Assembly (NCBI RefSeq): GCF_014873915.1
Contig: NZ_JADBEJ010000002.1
Span: forward strand, 1 to 64,000
DNA from: Amycolatopsis roodepoortensis
GTDB lineage: Bacteria; Actinomycetota; Actinomycetes; Mycobacteriales; Pseudonocardiaceae
Direction of reading: 5' to 3'
Length of the DNA stretch: 64,000 bases
Shown here: piece after piece, positions 1-7,891 of the stretch
Position numbering within the stretch: the stretch's first letter is position 1
How the letters are laid out: every line of letters begins with the position of its first letter
Translations under genes and position numbers: made by a program
Notes under the pieces: model-generated
Seen by the model: only the letters and a program-made list of their open reading frames with translations
Told to the model about the DNA's origin: nothing
Database searches by the model: none

Positions 1-59
1 AGCGAATACACTTCGAACGCGTGTCGCGCATGGCCCGAGAATGTACGTGCAAGGCACGA

Positions 60-371
60 TTAGAAATCTTTGTCATCTTCAGGCCAATCATTAGTGCAAA
101 GAGTCAGCCTCTTGTTGCATTCGTGCGCGAATGCAAGTGCATTTAAGGCCAAGCTGATCGCGAATTCTCTGGCTGCTTGCGCTTCATGTCGCCGCGCTCC
201 CGCCGTGAAAGTAACTTGCGTCAGGCCATCCGACAGCATCAGTCCTGGTAATGCCCGCCGGTAACGCGGGAGGCACTGTGACCACGTCAGGCCGTCCACT
301 GCGACCTCAAAACGGTCGCCCGGAGGCTCGTGGGTTGCCGCCTGACCCCCGAGTGCTTCAGCACTGCTCAC
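60..371 (-). CDS. hypothetical protein (103 aa)
   Basis: I do not recognise this protein. It is a soluble, mixed-composition product with no signal peptide, no membrane segment and no obvious motif. Its start overlaps the 3' end of the 65-aa gene upstream on the same strand by 14 bases, which suggests a two-gene transcript read leftwards, away from the regulator gene at 744. Base composition is less GC-rich than the chromosomal genes further right, fitting the accessory character of the first 2.8 kb. The coding call rests on the overlap arrangement and the lack of a better frame. Confidence 0.45.
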   Translation of the reverse strand: MSSAEALGGQAATHEPPGDRFEVAVDGLTWSQCLPRYRRALPGLMLSDGLTQVTFTAGARRHEAQAAREFAISLALNALAFAHECNKRLTLCTNDWPEDDKDF

Positions 372-555
372 GGCGCCGTCCCGCTTCCCACTCGCGAAGC
401 ATCCGAGCAGCGTCCGCCCAATCCTCGGGGGTCATGTCCGCGATCGTCGTGGCGTGCTTGCGGTTCGCGATGTCTATCTCGCCACCTACCCGATGGCCTC
501 GATTGTCGAACATGAAGCACAGCGGCCCGTCGGTCGCAGAACTCGCCTGAGTCAT
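358..555 (-). CDS. hypothetical small protein (65 aa)
   Basis: Short acidic, probably soluble protein of unknown function. The segment MTPEDWADAARMLREWEAG reads as an amphipathic helix. A strong ribosome binding site (AGGAGGGCGG) lies just upstream of the ATG on the minus strand, which supports this as a real gene. It is divergent from the XRE-type regulator at 744, and the shared gap contains two inverted repeats. The family often pairs such regulators with a small divergent partner, so a functional link is possible but not shown. Confidence 0.5.
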   Translation of the reverse strand: MTQASSATDGPLCFMFDNRGHRVGGEIDIANRKHATTIADMTPEDWADAARMLREWEAGRRREQC

Positions 556-633
556 CCTGTCCGCCCTCCTAAAGAGTTATCGGTCGAGCCGTACTTGCGT
601 CTACGAAACAGCAGGTCAGCGCGACAAGACACC

Positions 634-711
634 CCGTAGTACCGTGATCTTGTGGGACACTATGTCCCTGTTCAACCGGTACGTCTTGCAAGGGTGGACG
701 TGGTACTACGG
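634..711. promoter_or_regulatory. divergent regulatory region with nested inverted repeats
   Basis: The gap between the 65-aa gene (minus) and the XRE-type gene (plus) contains a 15-bp palindrome GGGACActaTGTCCC at 654-668. It also contains a 10-bp inverted repeat CCGTAGTACC (634-643) / GGTACTACGG (702-711). An AGGAG ribosome binding site follows at about 730. The tight palindrome is a plausible autoregulatory operator for the HTH protein at 744. Operator function is inferred; only the symmetry is seen. Confidence 0.5.
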
Positions 712-743
712 TCCATGTTCACAGGCGAGAGGAGACAGCCGTA

Positions 744-1127
744 ATGCCATCAGCTCTGCGAAGTCTGCGACAAGAGCAGCGAGAAGTGGTCGCCGCTCAA
801 CGTGCCGACCACAAAACGTGGGTCGAAATCGCCGCCATATTTTGTAGCCGCTATGGCGTTAACCTTAGGGCTGCGATGCGCATGGTTCACGATTGGAGTC
901 AACGCGATGCGGCCGATCAATGGAACGCCCGCTGGCCAGCAGACCCAAAGACTTTCAAGAATTTTTCATACTGGGAGCTGTGGCCTGGCTCAACCGGTCA
1001 TGCGCCATCCCTTGATGTTCTAGGGCGCCTCGCGGAACTTTATGAATGCAGTATATCCGACCTGCTCGGCGATTGTGCAAACTTCCGCTCAATGACTCAG
1101 CTTACAAAAGCAATGCAAATGGACTAG
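744..1127 (+). CDS. XRE-type helix-turn-helix regulator, N-terminal part of a split gene
   Basis: 127 aa. It carries an actinomycete-style XRE/lambda-repressor helix-turn-helix region (about residues 45-110), including KTFKNFSYWELWP and a C-terminal LDVLGRLAELYECSISDLL helix. These segments are typical of a large Pseudonocardiaceae/Streptomyces regulator family in which the same polypeptide continues into a hydrophobic Tat-like segment and a sensor-like beta domain. Here the frame stops at 1125-1127. The missing half follows in another frame, open from 1096 and continuing to 1803. The reading frames overlap at 1096-1124, so a single small indel there would rejoin them. The start follows AGGAG at a normal distance. 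DNA binding may survive, but the protein is probably a frameshifted remnant. Confidence 0.65.
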   Translation: MPSALRSLRQEQREVVAAQRADHKTWVEIAAIFCSRYGVNLRAAMRMVHDWSQRDAADQWNARWPADPKTFKNFSYWELWPGSTGHAPSLDVLGRLAELYECSISDLLGDCANFRSMTQLTKAMQMD

Positions 1128-1209
1128 TTCGCATTCCAAGGATTCCAAAGAAAGATGTCCATCGCTCGACAACGATGAAGCGCAAGACCTCGGAGAGCTA
1201 ATATCAACC

Positions 1210-1803
1210 TTGGAGCTGACCGACGTGAATGAATTGGCGCGCCTTGCTGCTGAATGGTCTAACACGCTCGGCGAATCATCTAATCGGCGGGCATTATTAC
1301 TGAAGCTGAGCGCCGGTCTATCCCTTGCCGCCGCTTCGCCCGCCCTGGCGGACGACGTAAAACCGGCCGATTCTTCGCTGGAATTATCTTCGCAAAGGGA
1401 AGGAATGACGGGAATTTGGCGTAGCCGGTATACATATCCCAGCAGTGGTCGTGGCAAGGATTTCGTGGGCGAACACTTTATTGTTATCCGCCAGCAGGGA
1501 AACAAGCTAGTAGGCCAGAGTCTTCCGCATTCCACTGGTTCTAGTCTTCGAATTGAACTTGTAGTTGACGACTCCGTGGCAACCGGAAGTTGGCGAGAAA
1601 CTACATCACCGCATGGCTACTACAAAGGAGCAACTTATCACGGCACCTTGCAACTATTTGTCGACCCGAGTGCGCAACGCATGAACGGCATGTGGCTTGG
1701 GTTCGGCCGGGAGTTTGTCATCAATAGCGGTCAGTGGTCGCTCAGCCTGGAAAGCTCTTCTATTGGGAAGAACGCTCAGCGGGAATATCGCAACAGAAAG
1801 TAG
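1210..1803 (+). CDS. C-terminal part of split XRE-family regulator (RRALLLKLSAGLSLAAASP / beta domain)
   Basis: 197 aa if the TTG at 1210 is used; the frame is open from 1096. It begins with WSNTLGESSNRRALLLKLSA, a twin-arginine-like hydrophobic segment. A beta-rich domain follows with FVGEHFIVIRQQGNKLVGQS and YYKGATYHGTLQLFVDPS. From knowledge of the family, this is the usual C-terminal half of the regulator whose HTH half lies at 744-1127. The full-length relatives run to about 290 residues in one frame. Free-standing translation would need a weak TTG start without an evident ribosome binding site, so a frameshifted pseudogene is the best reading. A sequencing error is the main alternative. 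Confidence 0.6.
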   Translation: MELTDVNELARLAAEWSNTLGESSNRRALLLKLSAGLSLAAASPALADDVKPADSSLELSSQREGMTGIWRSRYTYPSSGRGKDFVGEHFIVIRQQGNKLVGQSLPHSTGSSLRIELVVDDSVATGSWRETTSPHGYYKGATYHGTLQLFVDPSAQRMNGMWLGFGREFVINSGQWSLSLESSSIGKNAQREYRNRK

Positions 1804-1814
1804 CTTTATGGCAA

Positions 1815-2684
1815 CTAGGATATCAGGGCCACTATCGACGCTCCGGCTTTGAAGTGGTTGCGGTCGATTAGATCCATCAATCCGTACATCATCTTCGCCT
1901 CGTAAACCCAGTCTAATTTAAGACCAAGACGCGACTCGAAGTCGGCAATGAAAAGCCCTAATGTCTGATCCACTTTGGCGTACCCACCAAAGTGGTATCC
2001 CAGCTCGATTGACCAGCCGTCGCTACTGTACCCGAATGCCTGCTCTTGAAGTTCGCGAACGTTGTCTACCAGGAATCCTGCGCCTTTAAGTACCGCAAAC
2101 CCTATGGCTTGCTGATCTCTGCGCAATGCGCTAGCGATGCCAGCTAGAGTGCCGCCCGTGCCACATGCACAGCAAATAACGTCGAAATCGACCGCAATTT
2201 CTTCAATCAACTCCGCACAACCAGGTAGAGCGAGAGCGTTACTCCCGCCTTCTGGTATTAGATAGAATCGCCCAAACTCGGCATTCAGGCGCCCAATTAC
2301 ATCCGATTCATCTTTGTGCCTATAGGTCTCGCGGTCCATGTACGTCAGCGCCATTCCGCAATCGACGGCGTACTCTAGCGAGGAATTGAGCGGATTGTGT
2401 TCCTCGCCCCTTATGACACCAACGGTACTAAATCCAAAGTGTTTGCCCGCCGCCGCCACCGCTCGAACATGATTCGAGTAGGCGCCGCCGAAGGTCAAAA
2501 GTTTAGAGTGGCCATCCTTCGTTGCCCTATCCAGATTGTATTTCAACTTGCGCCATTTGTTGCCTGGAAACTCCGCATGAATAAGGTCATCGCGCTTGAG
2601 GTGAAGGCGAACGCCTTTGGCGTCCAAACGGCCGTCGTGGACCTCGATAAGGGGCGACGGTAGCCGCAAGTTCAAGCCGGTCAT
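1815..2684 (-). CDS. PLP-dependent D-cysteine desulfhydrase / ACC deaminase-like protein
   Basis: 289 aa from the ATG at 2684. It belongs to the tryptophan-synthase-beta fold, ACC deaminase/D-cysteine desulfhydrase family. The PLP lysine lies in FPGNKWRKLKYNL, followed by TFGGAYSNHVRAVAA, the substrate/phosphate-binding region YLIPEGGSNALALPGC and the Gly-rich loop CACGTGGTLAG. The expected reaction is breakdown of D-cysteine or a similar amino acid to an oxo acid and ammonia. The C-terminus is odd: relatives end in an I-V-A-L-H-T-G-G type motif, but here the frame ends at SIVALIS. The last conserved turn is therefore missing, and activity is uncertain. It converges on the split regulator, with 11 bases between the two stop codons. 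Confidence 0.75.
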   Translation of the reverse strand: MTGLNLRLPSPLIEVHDGRLDAKGVRLHLKRDDLIHAEFPGNKWRKLKYNLDRATKDGHSKLLTFGGAYSNHVRAVAAAGKHFGFSTVGVIRGEEHNPLNSSLEYAVDCGMALTYMDRETYRHKDESDVIGRLNAEFGRFYLIPEGGSNALALPGCAELIEEIAVDFDVICCACGTGGTLAGIASALRRDQQAIGFAVLKGAGFLVDNVRELQEQAFGYSSDGWSIELGYHFGGYAKVDQTLGLFIADFESRLGLKLDWVYEAKMMYGLMDLIDRNHFKAGASIVALIS

Positions 2685-3327
2685 AAAGACACATGCTATG
2701 GGACTCTTGCCGTCATGCCACGGTGCAGATGACCTGACGATCCGACCCGTGAGCCGGTTGCACGCCCCAGCGACGGCCGTAACGCACAGTGACAAGAATC
2801 ATCGTCATGATCACTCGAATGATCTATTGCGCATCAGATTTGATCATGGGAATACTGGAGGGTCCTAGGTTGCGTCGGCGAGTTGCCCGCGAGAGGACTG
2901 GAAGGAGCGTAGCAGGGTGACCGGGCTAGCGCGACCGGGCGTCACTTTGGTTGATCGGCCGGAATAGCTCCGGAGTAGAGATCCCAGTGGCGCGCAGCGT
3001 CCGATCTTGTCCACGTGCACGGCGGTACCCGCGCATATATCGGGGTTCCCGTTGCCGGATGGTTCCCTCCACGCTGCTGAACATGTCCCGCCGAACGGCG
3101 TTCTGCTGACCGATGTCCACGTCTGATGTGCGTGTGTTCCGGTCATCTTCTGCCGTGGTCGGCTGATCCCCTTTTGTGCCAAGCGAAACAGCTATCCCGC
3201 TGTTGTCGGCTTGCTGTACCCGCGCACTGTCGTGCGCTGGTTCGGCGTCGATACGGGCGGGGTTGCATCGTGCTGCGCCGCATTCTGCATGGCTGCAACG
3301 CGATGCCCTAAGAGGAGTTGATGCAGC
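2685..3327. other. gene-poor junction between low-GC accessory DNA and the mobile element
   Basis: About 640 bases with no convincing intact gene on either strand. Composition changes here from the lower-GC DNA on the left to very high-GC DNA on the right. The only coding-like trace is a possible transposase C-terminal fragment on the minus strand (2926-3125). The region is a candidate left border of the element that ends at the serine recombinase. I found no convincing direct repeat shared with 9464-9530. Confidence 0.4.
2926..3125 (-). pseudogene. possible decayed IS1182-like transposase C-terminal fragment
   Basis: The minus-strand frame contains SSVEGTIRQ followed by YRRARGQDRT. The family knowledge is that IS1182-type (DDE) transposases carry a C-terminal E-G-T-x-x-Q motif followed by an R-A-R-Y-R-G-x-x-K-T segment. 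The spacing and residues match only loosely and no start or catalytic core is present, so this would be a heavily eroded tail. The frame is part of a longer open frame running antisense to the next gene, and that part is not real. Confidence is low. Confidence 0.3.
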
Positions 3328-4635
3328 ATGTTCAAGACAGAACAGCAGTGGGACGCGTTTGCGCTGGCGGACCCGTGTACGGGGTCGCCATTGGCGCGGT
3401 TGGTGTGTGATCCCTCCGGCGAGTTCAACGCGTTCATGGCGTGGGTGTCCTACACCCTGTGGGCGTGGATCACGGTCTGGTGGCCGCTGCTCGTGGTGGG
3501 CGCCGTGCTGGCGTTGGTGGCGGGTGCGGTACTTGCCCAGGTGGTGCGGTTGCGCCGTGAGCGGGAGATGGCGGGAGCGCGGTTTTACGAGATCACTCCG
3601 CCGCATCGTCTGCCCGCTGACGGGGCGGTGCCGTTGTGGCGGCTGATGGCTTCGACGCTGGCCGGGGTGTCGGCACGAGCGCGGGTCGCGATGGTGTTGT
3701 GGGCCGATGATCCGGATGGCCGGGTTCGCGCGGGGATGTGGGTTCCGGGTGGTGGCCCGGCGCGGTCGGTGGCACGTGCGGTGGAGCACGCGTGGCCCGG
3801 TTGCGGGCTGGTCCCGACCGTGGCACCCCGGTTGCCTGCGGGCGTGCTCGGTGCGACGGAACTGGTGCCGAGTGAGGGGCCGTGGGCACCGTTGGTCGAT
3901 CACCTGCATCGCCCTGAACGCGGTGTGGTGGCAGTCGAGGACGAACCGTTGCGCGCCGTGCTGGAGGGGATTTCCGACCACGCGGTGGCGGGTCGTTTCG
4001 CGTCGGTTCAGGTCGTGATTTCCCCATCCCGCGGAAGTCGCCGGCGTGGCCGCGGGACGGGTCGCCGGCGGGGTCTGACCAACCTGATCGGCGCCGCTCT
4101 GCTCGCGGTCCCGCGCGGCGTGGTCGGCGCGGTGGAACTCATGTTGTCGTCGGCTTCGTCGCACGATTCTCGACGTGACACGCGGTCGTCCGCGCGGCGT
4201 GAGGATGACCCGGTGACCGTGGCGCGTCGGCGGGCGCGGGAGGCCAAGCAGAAGGCCGGGCCGCATCTGCGGACGACGGTCCGGTTGGTCGTCGCAGGCG
4301 AGGGCAACCCGCGCACGATGCGGCGCGCGTCCGGTGGGCTGGCCGCCGTGTTGGCGGCGTTGGCGACTGATGAACACGACACCGCGCGGCTTCGGGTGTG
4401 GCGTCCGGCGGGCAAGGTGGCGCGGTACGCGCACGGGCGCGGTTTCGTCGCGAGCGTGCGTGAGCTGGCGTCGGTGTGGCACCTGCCGCACCAGCCCGGT
4501 AGCCATGGCTTGCCCCACCCGGAGGCGCCGTTGCGGAAGGCCGACCGTGCCTTGCCTCGGCTCGACGGTGACCGCTACCGCCGCCCCGGACGGCGCGGGT
4601 TCGACGGGTTCGGCGGTGGTCGCAATGCGGCCTGA
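3328..4635 (+). CDS. membrane-anchored protein of actinobacterial conjugative/integrative element
   Basis: 435 aa, first gene of the element's plus-strand operon. Residues about 38-73 form one or two transmembrane segments (WWPLLVVGAVLALVAGAVL is the clearest). A long, Arg-rich, probably cytoplasmic region follows. There is no ATPase motif. Its stop codon lies inside the start of the next gene, a conjugation-type ATPase (11-base overlap), so the two are translationally coupled and probably work together at the membrane in DNA transfer. I do not know a named family. The C-terminal part is Arg/Gly-rich and low in complexity. The ATG at 3328 follows AGGAG (3311-3315). Confidence 0.7.
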   Translation: MFKTEQQWDAFALADPCTGSPLARLVCDPSGEFNAFMAWVSYTLWAWITVWWPLLVVGAVLALVAGAVLAQVVRLRREREMAGARFYEITPPHRLPADGAVPLWRLMASTLAGVSARARVAMVLWADDPDGRVRAGMWVPGGGPARSVARAVEHAWPGCGLVPTVAPRLPAGVLGATELVPSEGPWAPLVDHLHRPERGVVAVEDEPLRAVLEGISDHAVAGRFASVQVVISPSRGSRRRGRGTGRRRGLTNLIGAALLAVPRGVVGAVELMLSSASSHDSRRDTRSSARREDDPVTVARRRAREAKQKAGPHLRTTVRLVVAGEGNPRTMRRASGGLAAVLAALATDEHDTARLRVWRPAGKVARYAHGRGFVASVRELASVWHLPHQPGSHGLPHPEAPLRKADRALPRLDGDRYRRPGRRGFDGFGGGRNAA

Positions 4636-6058
4636 CACCACCCTCCACAGTGACGGCGGGAACGGTCGGCGCGGGCTCATCGTGTCGCGATGGGACGACC
4701 CGCGCCGCCAGTCACCGAAGCTGCTCGGTGCGACCACCACCGGGGTGTCAGAACTGGTCGGCGTGAGCGTTGCCGACGCCCGGCATCACCTTCACGTGCA
4801 AGGCGTGACCGGGGTGGGCAAGTCCACCTGGCTCGCCCATCACGTCCTCGGTGAAGCCGAAGCCGGACGCGGTGTGGTGCTGCTCGATCCGCAAGGCGAC
4901 CTCGCCTCGAACGTGATCGACCGGCTGCCCGCCGACTGCGGGGATCGGCTGGTGATCCTCGACCCGGACGAACGCGACGCCCCCGCCGCGTTCAACGTCC
5001 TCGACGCCACCGACCCCACGCAACGGGAACTGGTCGCGGACGGGGTGGTGTCGGTGTTCCGACGTCTCTACGCCGCGTCGTGGGGACCGCGCATGGATGA
5101 CCTGATGCGCGCCGCGTGCCTGACGCTGATCCGGCGTGAGGGTTCGACGCTGGCCGATATCCCGCCGCTGCTGCATCACGCGCCGTTCCGGCGCGCGGTG
5201 CTGGCGGAGGTCGGCGAACCGGACGGGCTGGAAGGGTTCTGGACGGCGTTCGATGAGGCCACCCCGGCACAGCGTGCCCAGTTGTGCGCGCCCGTCGTGT
5301 CACGGCTTCGCGGGGTGCTGACGCGACGGTTCGCCCGAACCCTGCTCGGCGCTGCACGGTCGAGTTTCACGCTGGCCGATGTGCTCGACGGCGGCATCCT
5401 GATAGCCCGTCTGCCGAAAGGGAACATCGGTGAGGACGCGTCGCGGTTGGTGGGGTCGCTGCTGATCGCCGGACTGTGGCAGGAGATCACCCGCCGTGCC
5501 GTCCGGTCGCCCGAGCGGCGGCCGGACGCGACGGTCGTGGTGGACGAGTGTCACAACTTCCTGCACCTCCCGATCGGCGTGGAAGACGCCTTGGCTGAGG
5601 CACGGGGATACCGGGTGTCACTGGTGCTGGCACACCAGCACCAAGCACAGTTACTGCCGGATGTGCGGGAAGGGATCGACGCCAACGCCCGCACCAAGGT
5701 GTACTTCACCGTGTCGCCGGACGACGCCCGCCGCCTGGTGCGGCACGTCGCCCCCGATATCGACGAACACGGCCTGCGGCGGCGCCCCGCGTTCCAGATC
5801 GTGGCCCGCGCCGTGGCGGGTGGCCGGGACACCCCGGCGTGCACGTTGGACACGCTCCCGATGCCGCCCGCCCCGCCCGGCCGTGGCGAGCTGGTGCGGC
5901 GTGCGGCGCGGGCTCGGACCGGGCTGTCACACCGGCTGCGGGACGGCAGCGCTTCGGCTCGCAGGCTCGACACCACGCCCGCCGCCAGCGGCGCGGCGCA
6001 AGCCCTGCGGCAGCACTGGAACAGCGATCACGACAACGCTTTCGGCGACAGCAACTGA
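4625..6058 (+). CDS. TraD/VirD4-like conjugative transfer ATPase
   Basis: 477 aa from the ATG at 4625, which overlaps the upstream stop. P-loop NTPase of the type IV coupling protein / HerA-like group. The Walker A motif is GVTGVGKST (residues about 60-68), followed by VVLLDPQGD. The Walker B region is ATVVVDECHNFL (around residue 300), followed by a sensor region RGYRVSLVLAHQHQAQL and a conserved late segment ANARTKVYFTVSPDDA. Such proteins pump DNA through a membrane channel during conjugation. No transmembrane segment is seen here; the preceding gene probably supplies the anchor. No relaxase gene was recognised in the element, so autonomous transfer is doubtful. Confidence 0.85.
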   Translation: MRPDTTLHSDGGNGRRGLIVSRWDDPRRQSPKLLGATTTGVSELVGVSVADARHHLHVQGVTGVGKSTWLAHHVLGEAEAGRGVVLLDPQGDLASNVIDRLPADCGDRLVILDPDERDAPAAFNVLDATDPTQRELVADGVVSVFRRLYAASWGPRMDDLMRAACLTLIRREGSTLADIPPLLHHAPFRRAVLAEVGEPDGLEGFWTAFDEATPAQRAQLCAPVVSRLRGVLTRRFARTLLGAARSSFTLADVLDGGILIARLPKGNIGEDASRLVGSLLIAGLWQEITRRAVRSPERRPDATVVVDECHNFLHLPIGVEDALAEARGYRVSLVLAHQHQAQLLPDVREGIDANARTKVYFTVSPDDARRLVRHVAPDIDEHGLRRRPAFQIVARAVAGGRDTPACTLDTLPMPPAPPGRGELVRRAARARTGLSHRLRDGSASARRLDTTPAASGAAQALRQHWNSDHDNAFGDSN

Positions 6059-6060
6059 GC

Positions 6061-6115
6061 AGGCAACTCGGTGGGCAATTCGGTGGGCCTCTTATGAGTT
6101 GCCTGCCGAGTTGCC
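6061..6115. repeat. short repeat cluster built on GAGTTGCC
   Basis: The 103-base gap after the transfer ATPase holds AGGCAACTC (6061-6069), with its inverse GAGTTGCCT at 6096-6104. An overlapping pair GGCAACTCGG (6062-6071) / CCGAGTTGCC (6106-6115) is also present, plus a near-direct repeat of TCGGTGGGC. Dense small repeats inside a mobile element can be protein-binding sites. No function is shown. Confidence 0.35.
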
Positions 6116-6161
6116 GCCCGAGGCGCCTTAAACCCCTGCGCACGTCCACTGTGGAGGACCC

Positions 6162-7070
6162 ATGCCCGCGCCCCTACTTCCTAGGAACACCAACCCCCAA
6201 CCCCCAAGGGTGCAACTACAGCCCGCCAGTACCGGTGAGGCGCTGGCCCGCTCACGCGGGCTCACCGACCGGGATCTGTACCTGATCGGCTACCTCGATC
6301 GGCACCGTGTGCTGACCGCACTTCAGATCACCCGATTGCTGTTCGGCTCGCCGCACCACGCCCGTCACCGGCTGGCCGCGCTGTATCACCGTGGCGTGCT
6401 CGCGCGGTTCCGGCGCGAAGTCTGGCCCGGCTCCCAGTCGTGGCGCTACACCCTCGGGCACGTCGGCGCGGCGGTGCACGCTGCCGCGACCGACGCGCCG
6501 CTACCGAAACCGTCGGCGGTCACGGAGAAGGTTCTCCGGCTGGCGCACTCGCCACACACCGAACACCTGCTCGGCGTGAACGAGTTCTTCACTGTCCTCG
6601 CCGGACACGCCCGCACCCGCCCCGGATGCGCCTTGCGGAAGTGGACGCCCGAAGCCGTCACCGCTGACGCGTGCGGCGGCATCGTCCGCCCGGACGGCTA
6701 CGGCGAATACAGCGACCCGCACGGAACCATCGGGTTCTTCTACGAACACGACACCGGAACCGAAACCCTCGACACCCTCACCGACAAGATCACCAAATAC
6801 GCCGAACTCGCCCGTTCCGGAATCCGTCGTCCTGTCCTGTTCGGACTTCCCAGCATTGCGCGCGAACGCAACCTTCACGACGCGTGGGCGCGCCGCTGGC
6901 CGACCGGGCCACCGGTCACCGTGGCCACCACCGCAACCGGCGATACGGCGGTCGCGACGGACGCGGTATGGCTGCCCGCAGGACACCAGCAACGCCGGAC
7001 CTTGACCCAGCTCGCACCCCGGCGCGCCACGTCCGCACGCCGTCACACACCGCGCCGGGAGGCGGCATGA
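6162..7070 (+). CDS. replication-relaxation family protein
   Basis: 302 aa, matching the actinobacterial replication-relaxation (Replic_Relax) family found on plasmids and integrative elements. An N-terminal winged-helix-like part contains LTDRDLYLIGYLDRHRVLTA and QITRLLFGSPHHARHRLAAL. The conserved core follows, with HTEHLLGVNEFF, a PDGYGEY segment, IGFFYEHDTGTE and KITKYAELARSG (about residues 130-225). The family is linked to plasmid replication or DNA processing, but its biochemistry is poorly defined. Its TGA overlaps the ATG of the next gene in an ATGA junction, so the module continues as one operon. Confidence 0.85.
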   Translation: MPAPLLPRNTNPQPPRVQLQPASTGEALARSRGLTDRDLYLIGYLDRHRVLTALQITRLLFGSPHHARHRLAALYHRGVLARFRREVWPGSQSWRYTLGHVGAAVHAAATDAPLPKPSAVTEKVLRLAHSPHTEHLLGVNEFFTVLAGHARTRPGCALRKWTPEAVTADACGGIVRPDGYGEYSDPHGTIGFFYEHDTGTETLDTLTDKITKYAELARSGIRRPVLFGLPSIARERNLHDAWARRWPTGPPVTVATTATGDTAVATDAVWLPAGHQQRRTLTQLAPRRATSARRHTPRREAA

Positions 7071-7750
7071 ACCAGCACACCCACAACCACGAGAGCACGA
7101 CCAGCACAGGCGGGTTGTCGGCGGCGCGGCTGGCCGCGATTGCCGACGCGCTGACCGTGCCGGACGGCGGGTTCACCGTCGATCCCGCGACCGGTGACGC
7201 CGCCCGCACCGGCTACGCCGTCGCCGTGCACCCCGAGTACGAACACATCTGCGACGGCCATGTCACCGCCGAAGATCTCGCCGACTACCTCATCCGCACC
7301 CGGCACGTCCTCGCGCTGCCGGGGCGGGTGTTCGGCGGATGGTGCGACCCCGGCACACGGCGGGTGTACCTCGACGTGTCCGCCGTCGTCGCCACACTGC
7401 ACGCCGCGCTGGAACTCGGCCGCGACGCCGGGCAACGCGCCGTGTTCGACCTCGACGCCGCCACGTCGATACCCGTACCTCCCGCACCGTTGCCCGTCGT
7501 AGGAAAGGAGCCGCCAGTCGACCCCACACCTCCGATTCCCGCACCACGCGCCGAGAGGACACCGCCGCCATGCCCACCCGGCAATCACGCCCGCACCGCC
7601 ACCTCAAGACCACCCAGCAAGCCACCCGCAGGAGGGAAACCTACGCCGAAGAACAGGCCCGGCTCGACGCCGAAGCGGTTGACCGGTGGGCCGCGAAAGT
7701 CGCCGACCTCCCGCCGCTCACCGAAGAACGGATCACCTCACTCGCGGTGA
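7067..7750 (+). CDS. hypothetical mobile-element protein (227 aa)
   Basis: It starts at the ATGA junction with the replication-relaxation gene. Residues about 15-135 look like a folded domain (LAAIADALTVPDGGFTV, YAVAVHPEYEHICDGHV, VFGGWCDPGTRRVYLDVSAV). I know this only as an uncharacterised protein in actinobacterial integrative elements. The last ~70 residues are Pro/Lys/Arg-rich and lie opposite a second gene in another frame (7570-7824). The tail may therefore be disordered, or the true coding end may differ. No membrane segment or signal peptide is visible. Confidence 0.65.
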   Translation: MNQHTHNHESTTSTGGLSAARLAAIADALTVPDGGFTVDPATGDAARTGYAVAVHPEYEHICDGHVTAEDLADYLIRTRHVLALPGRVFGGWCDPGTRRVYLDVSAVVATLHAALELGRDAGQRAVFDLDAATSIPVPPAPLPVVGKEPPVDPTPPIPAPRAERTPPPCPPGNHARTATSRPPSKPPAGGKPTPKNRPGSTPKRLTGGPRKSPTSRRSPKNGSPHSR

Positions 7751-7824
7751 TCCTGAACCGCATCGACAAACGCCGCCGCGCCGCCAACACTGAGAGGAAC
7801 GACGAAGGCCGCCGCGCGGCCTGA
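7570..7824 (+). CDS. hypothetical small protein (84 aa) nested over the end of the previous gene
   Basis: A basic N-terminus (MPTRQSRPHRHLK) is followed by a helical, well-composed C-terminal half (EEQARLDAEAVDRWAAKVAD, ITSLAVILNRIDKRRRA). This pattern is common in small proteins of actinobacterial plasmids and phages. It overlaps the preceding frame by 181 bases, which is unusual. The helical half lies partly beyond the upstream stop, so at least that part is free coding sequence. Function unknown. Confidence 0.6.
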   Translation: MPTRQSRPHRHLKTTQQATRRRETYAEEQARLDAEAVDRWAAKVADLPPLTEERITSLAVILNRIDKRRRAANTERNDEGRRAA

Positions 7825-7891
7825 CACACCGACGACCCGAGGACACACCCGCCCCGTTTCCGGGGTGGTGTGGCCTCGGGTCGTTGCTCTA

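Noticed and set aside
2926..4740. 604-aa open frame on the minus strand opposite the element operon
   Set aside because: Extremely Arg/Pro/His-rich, antisense to two recognisable plus-strand genes; typical high-GC shadow frame. Only its last ~65 residues have a possible transposase trace.
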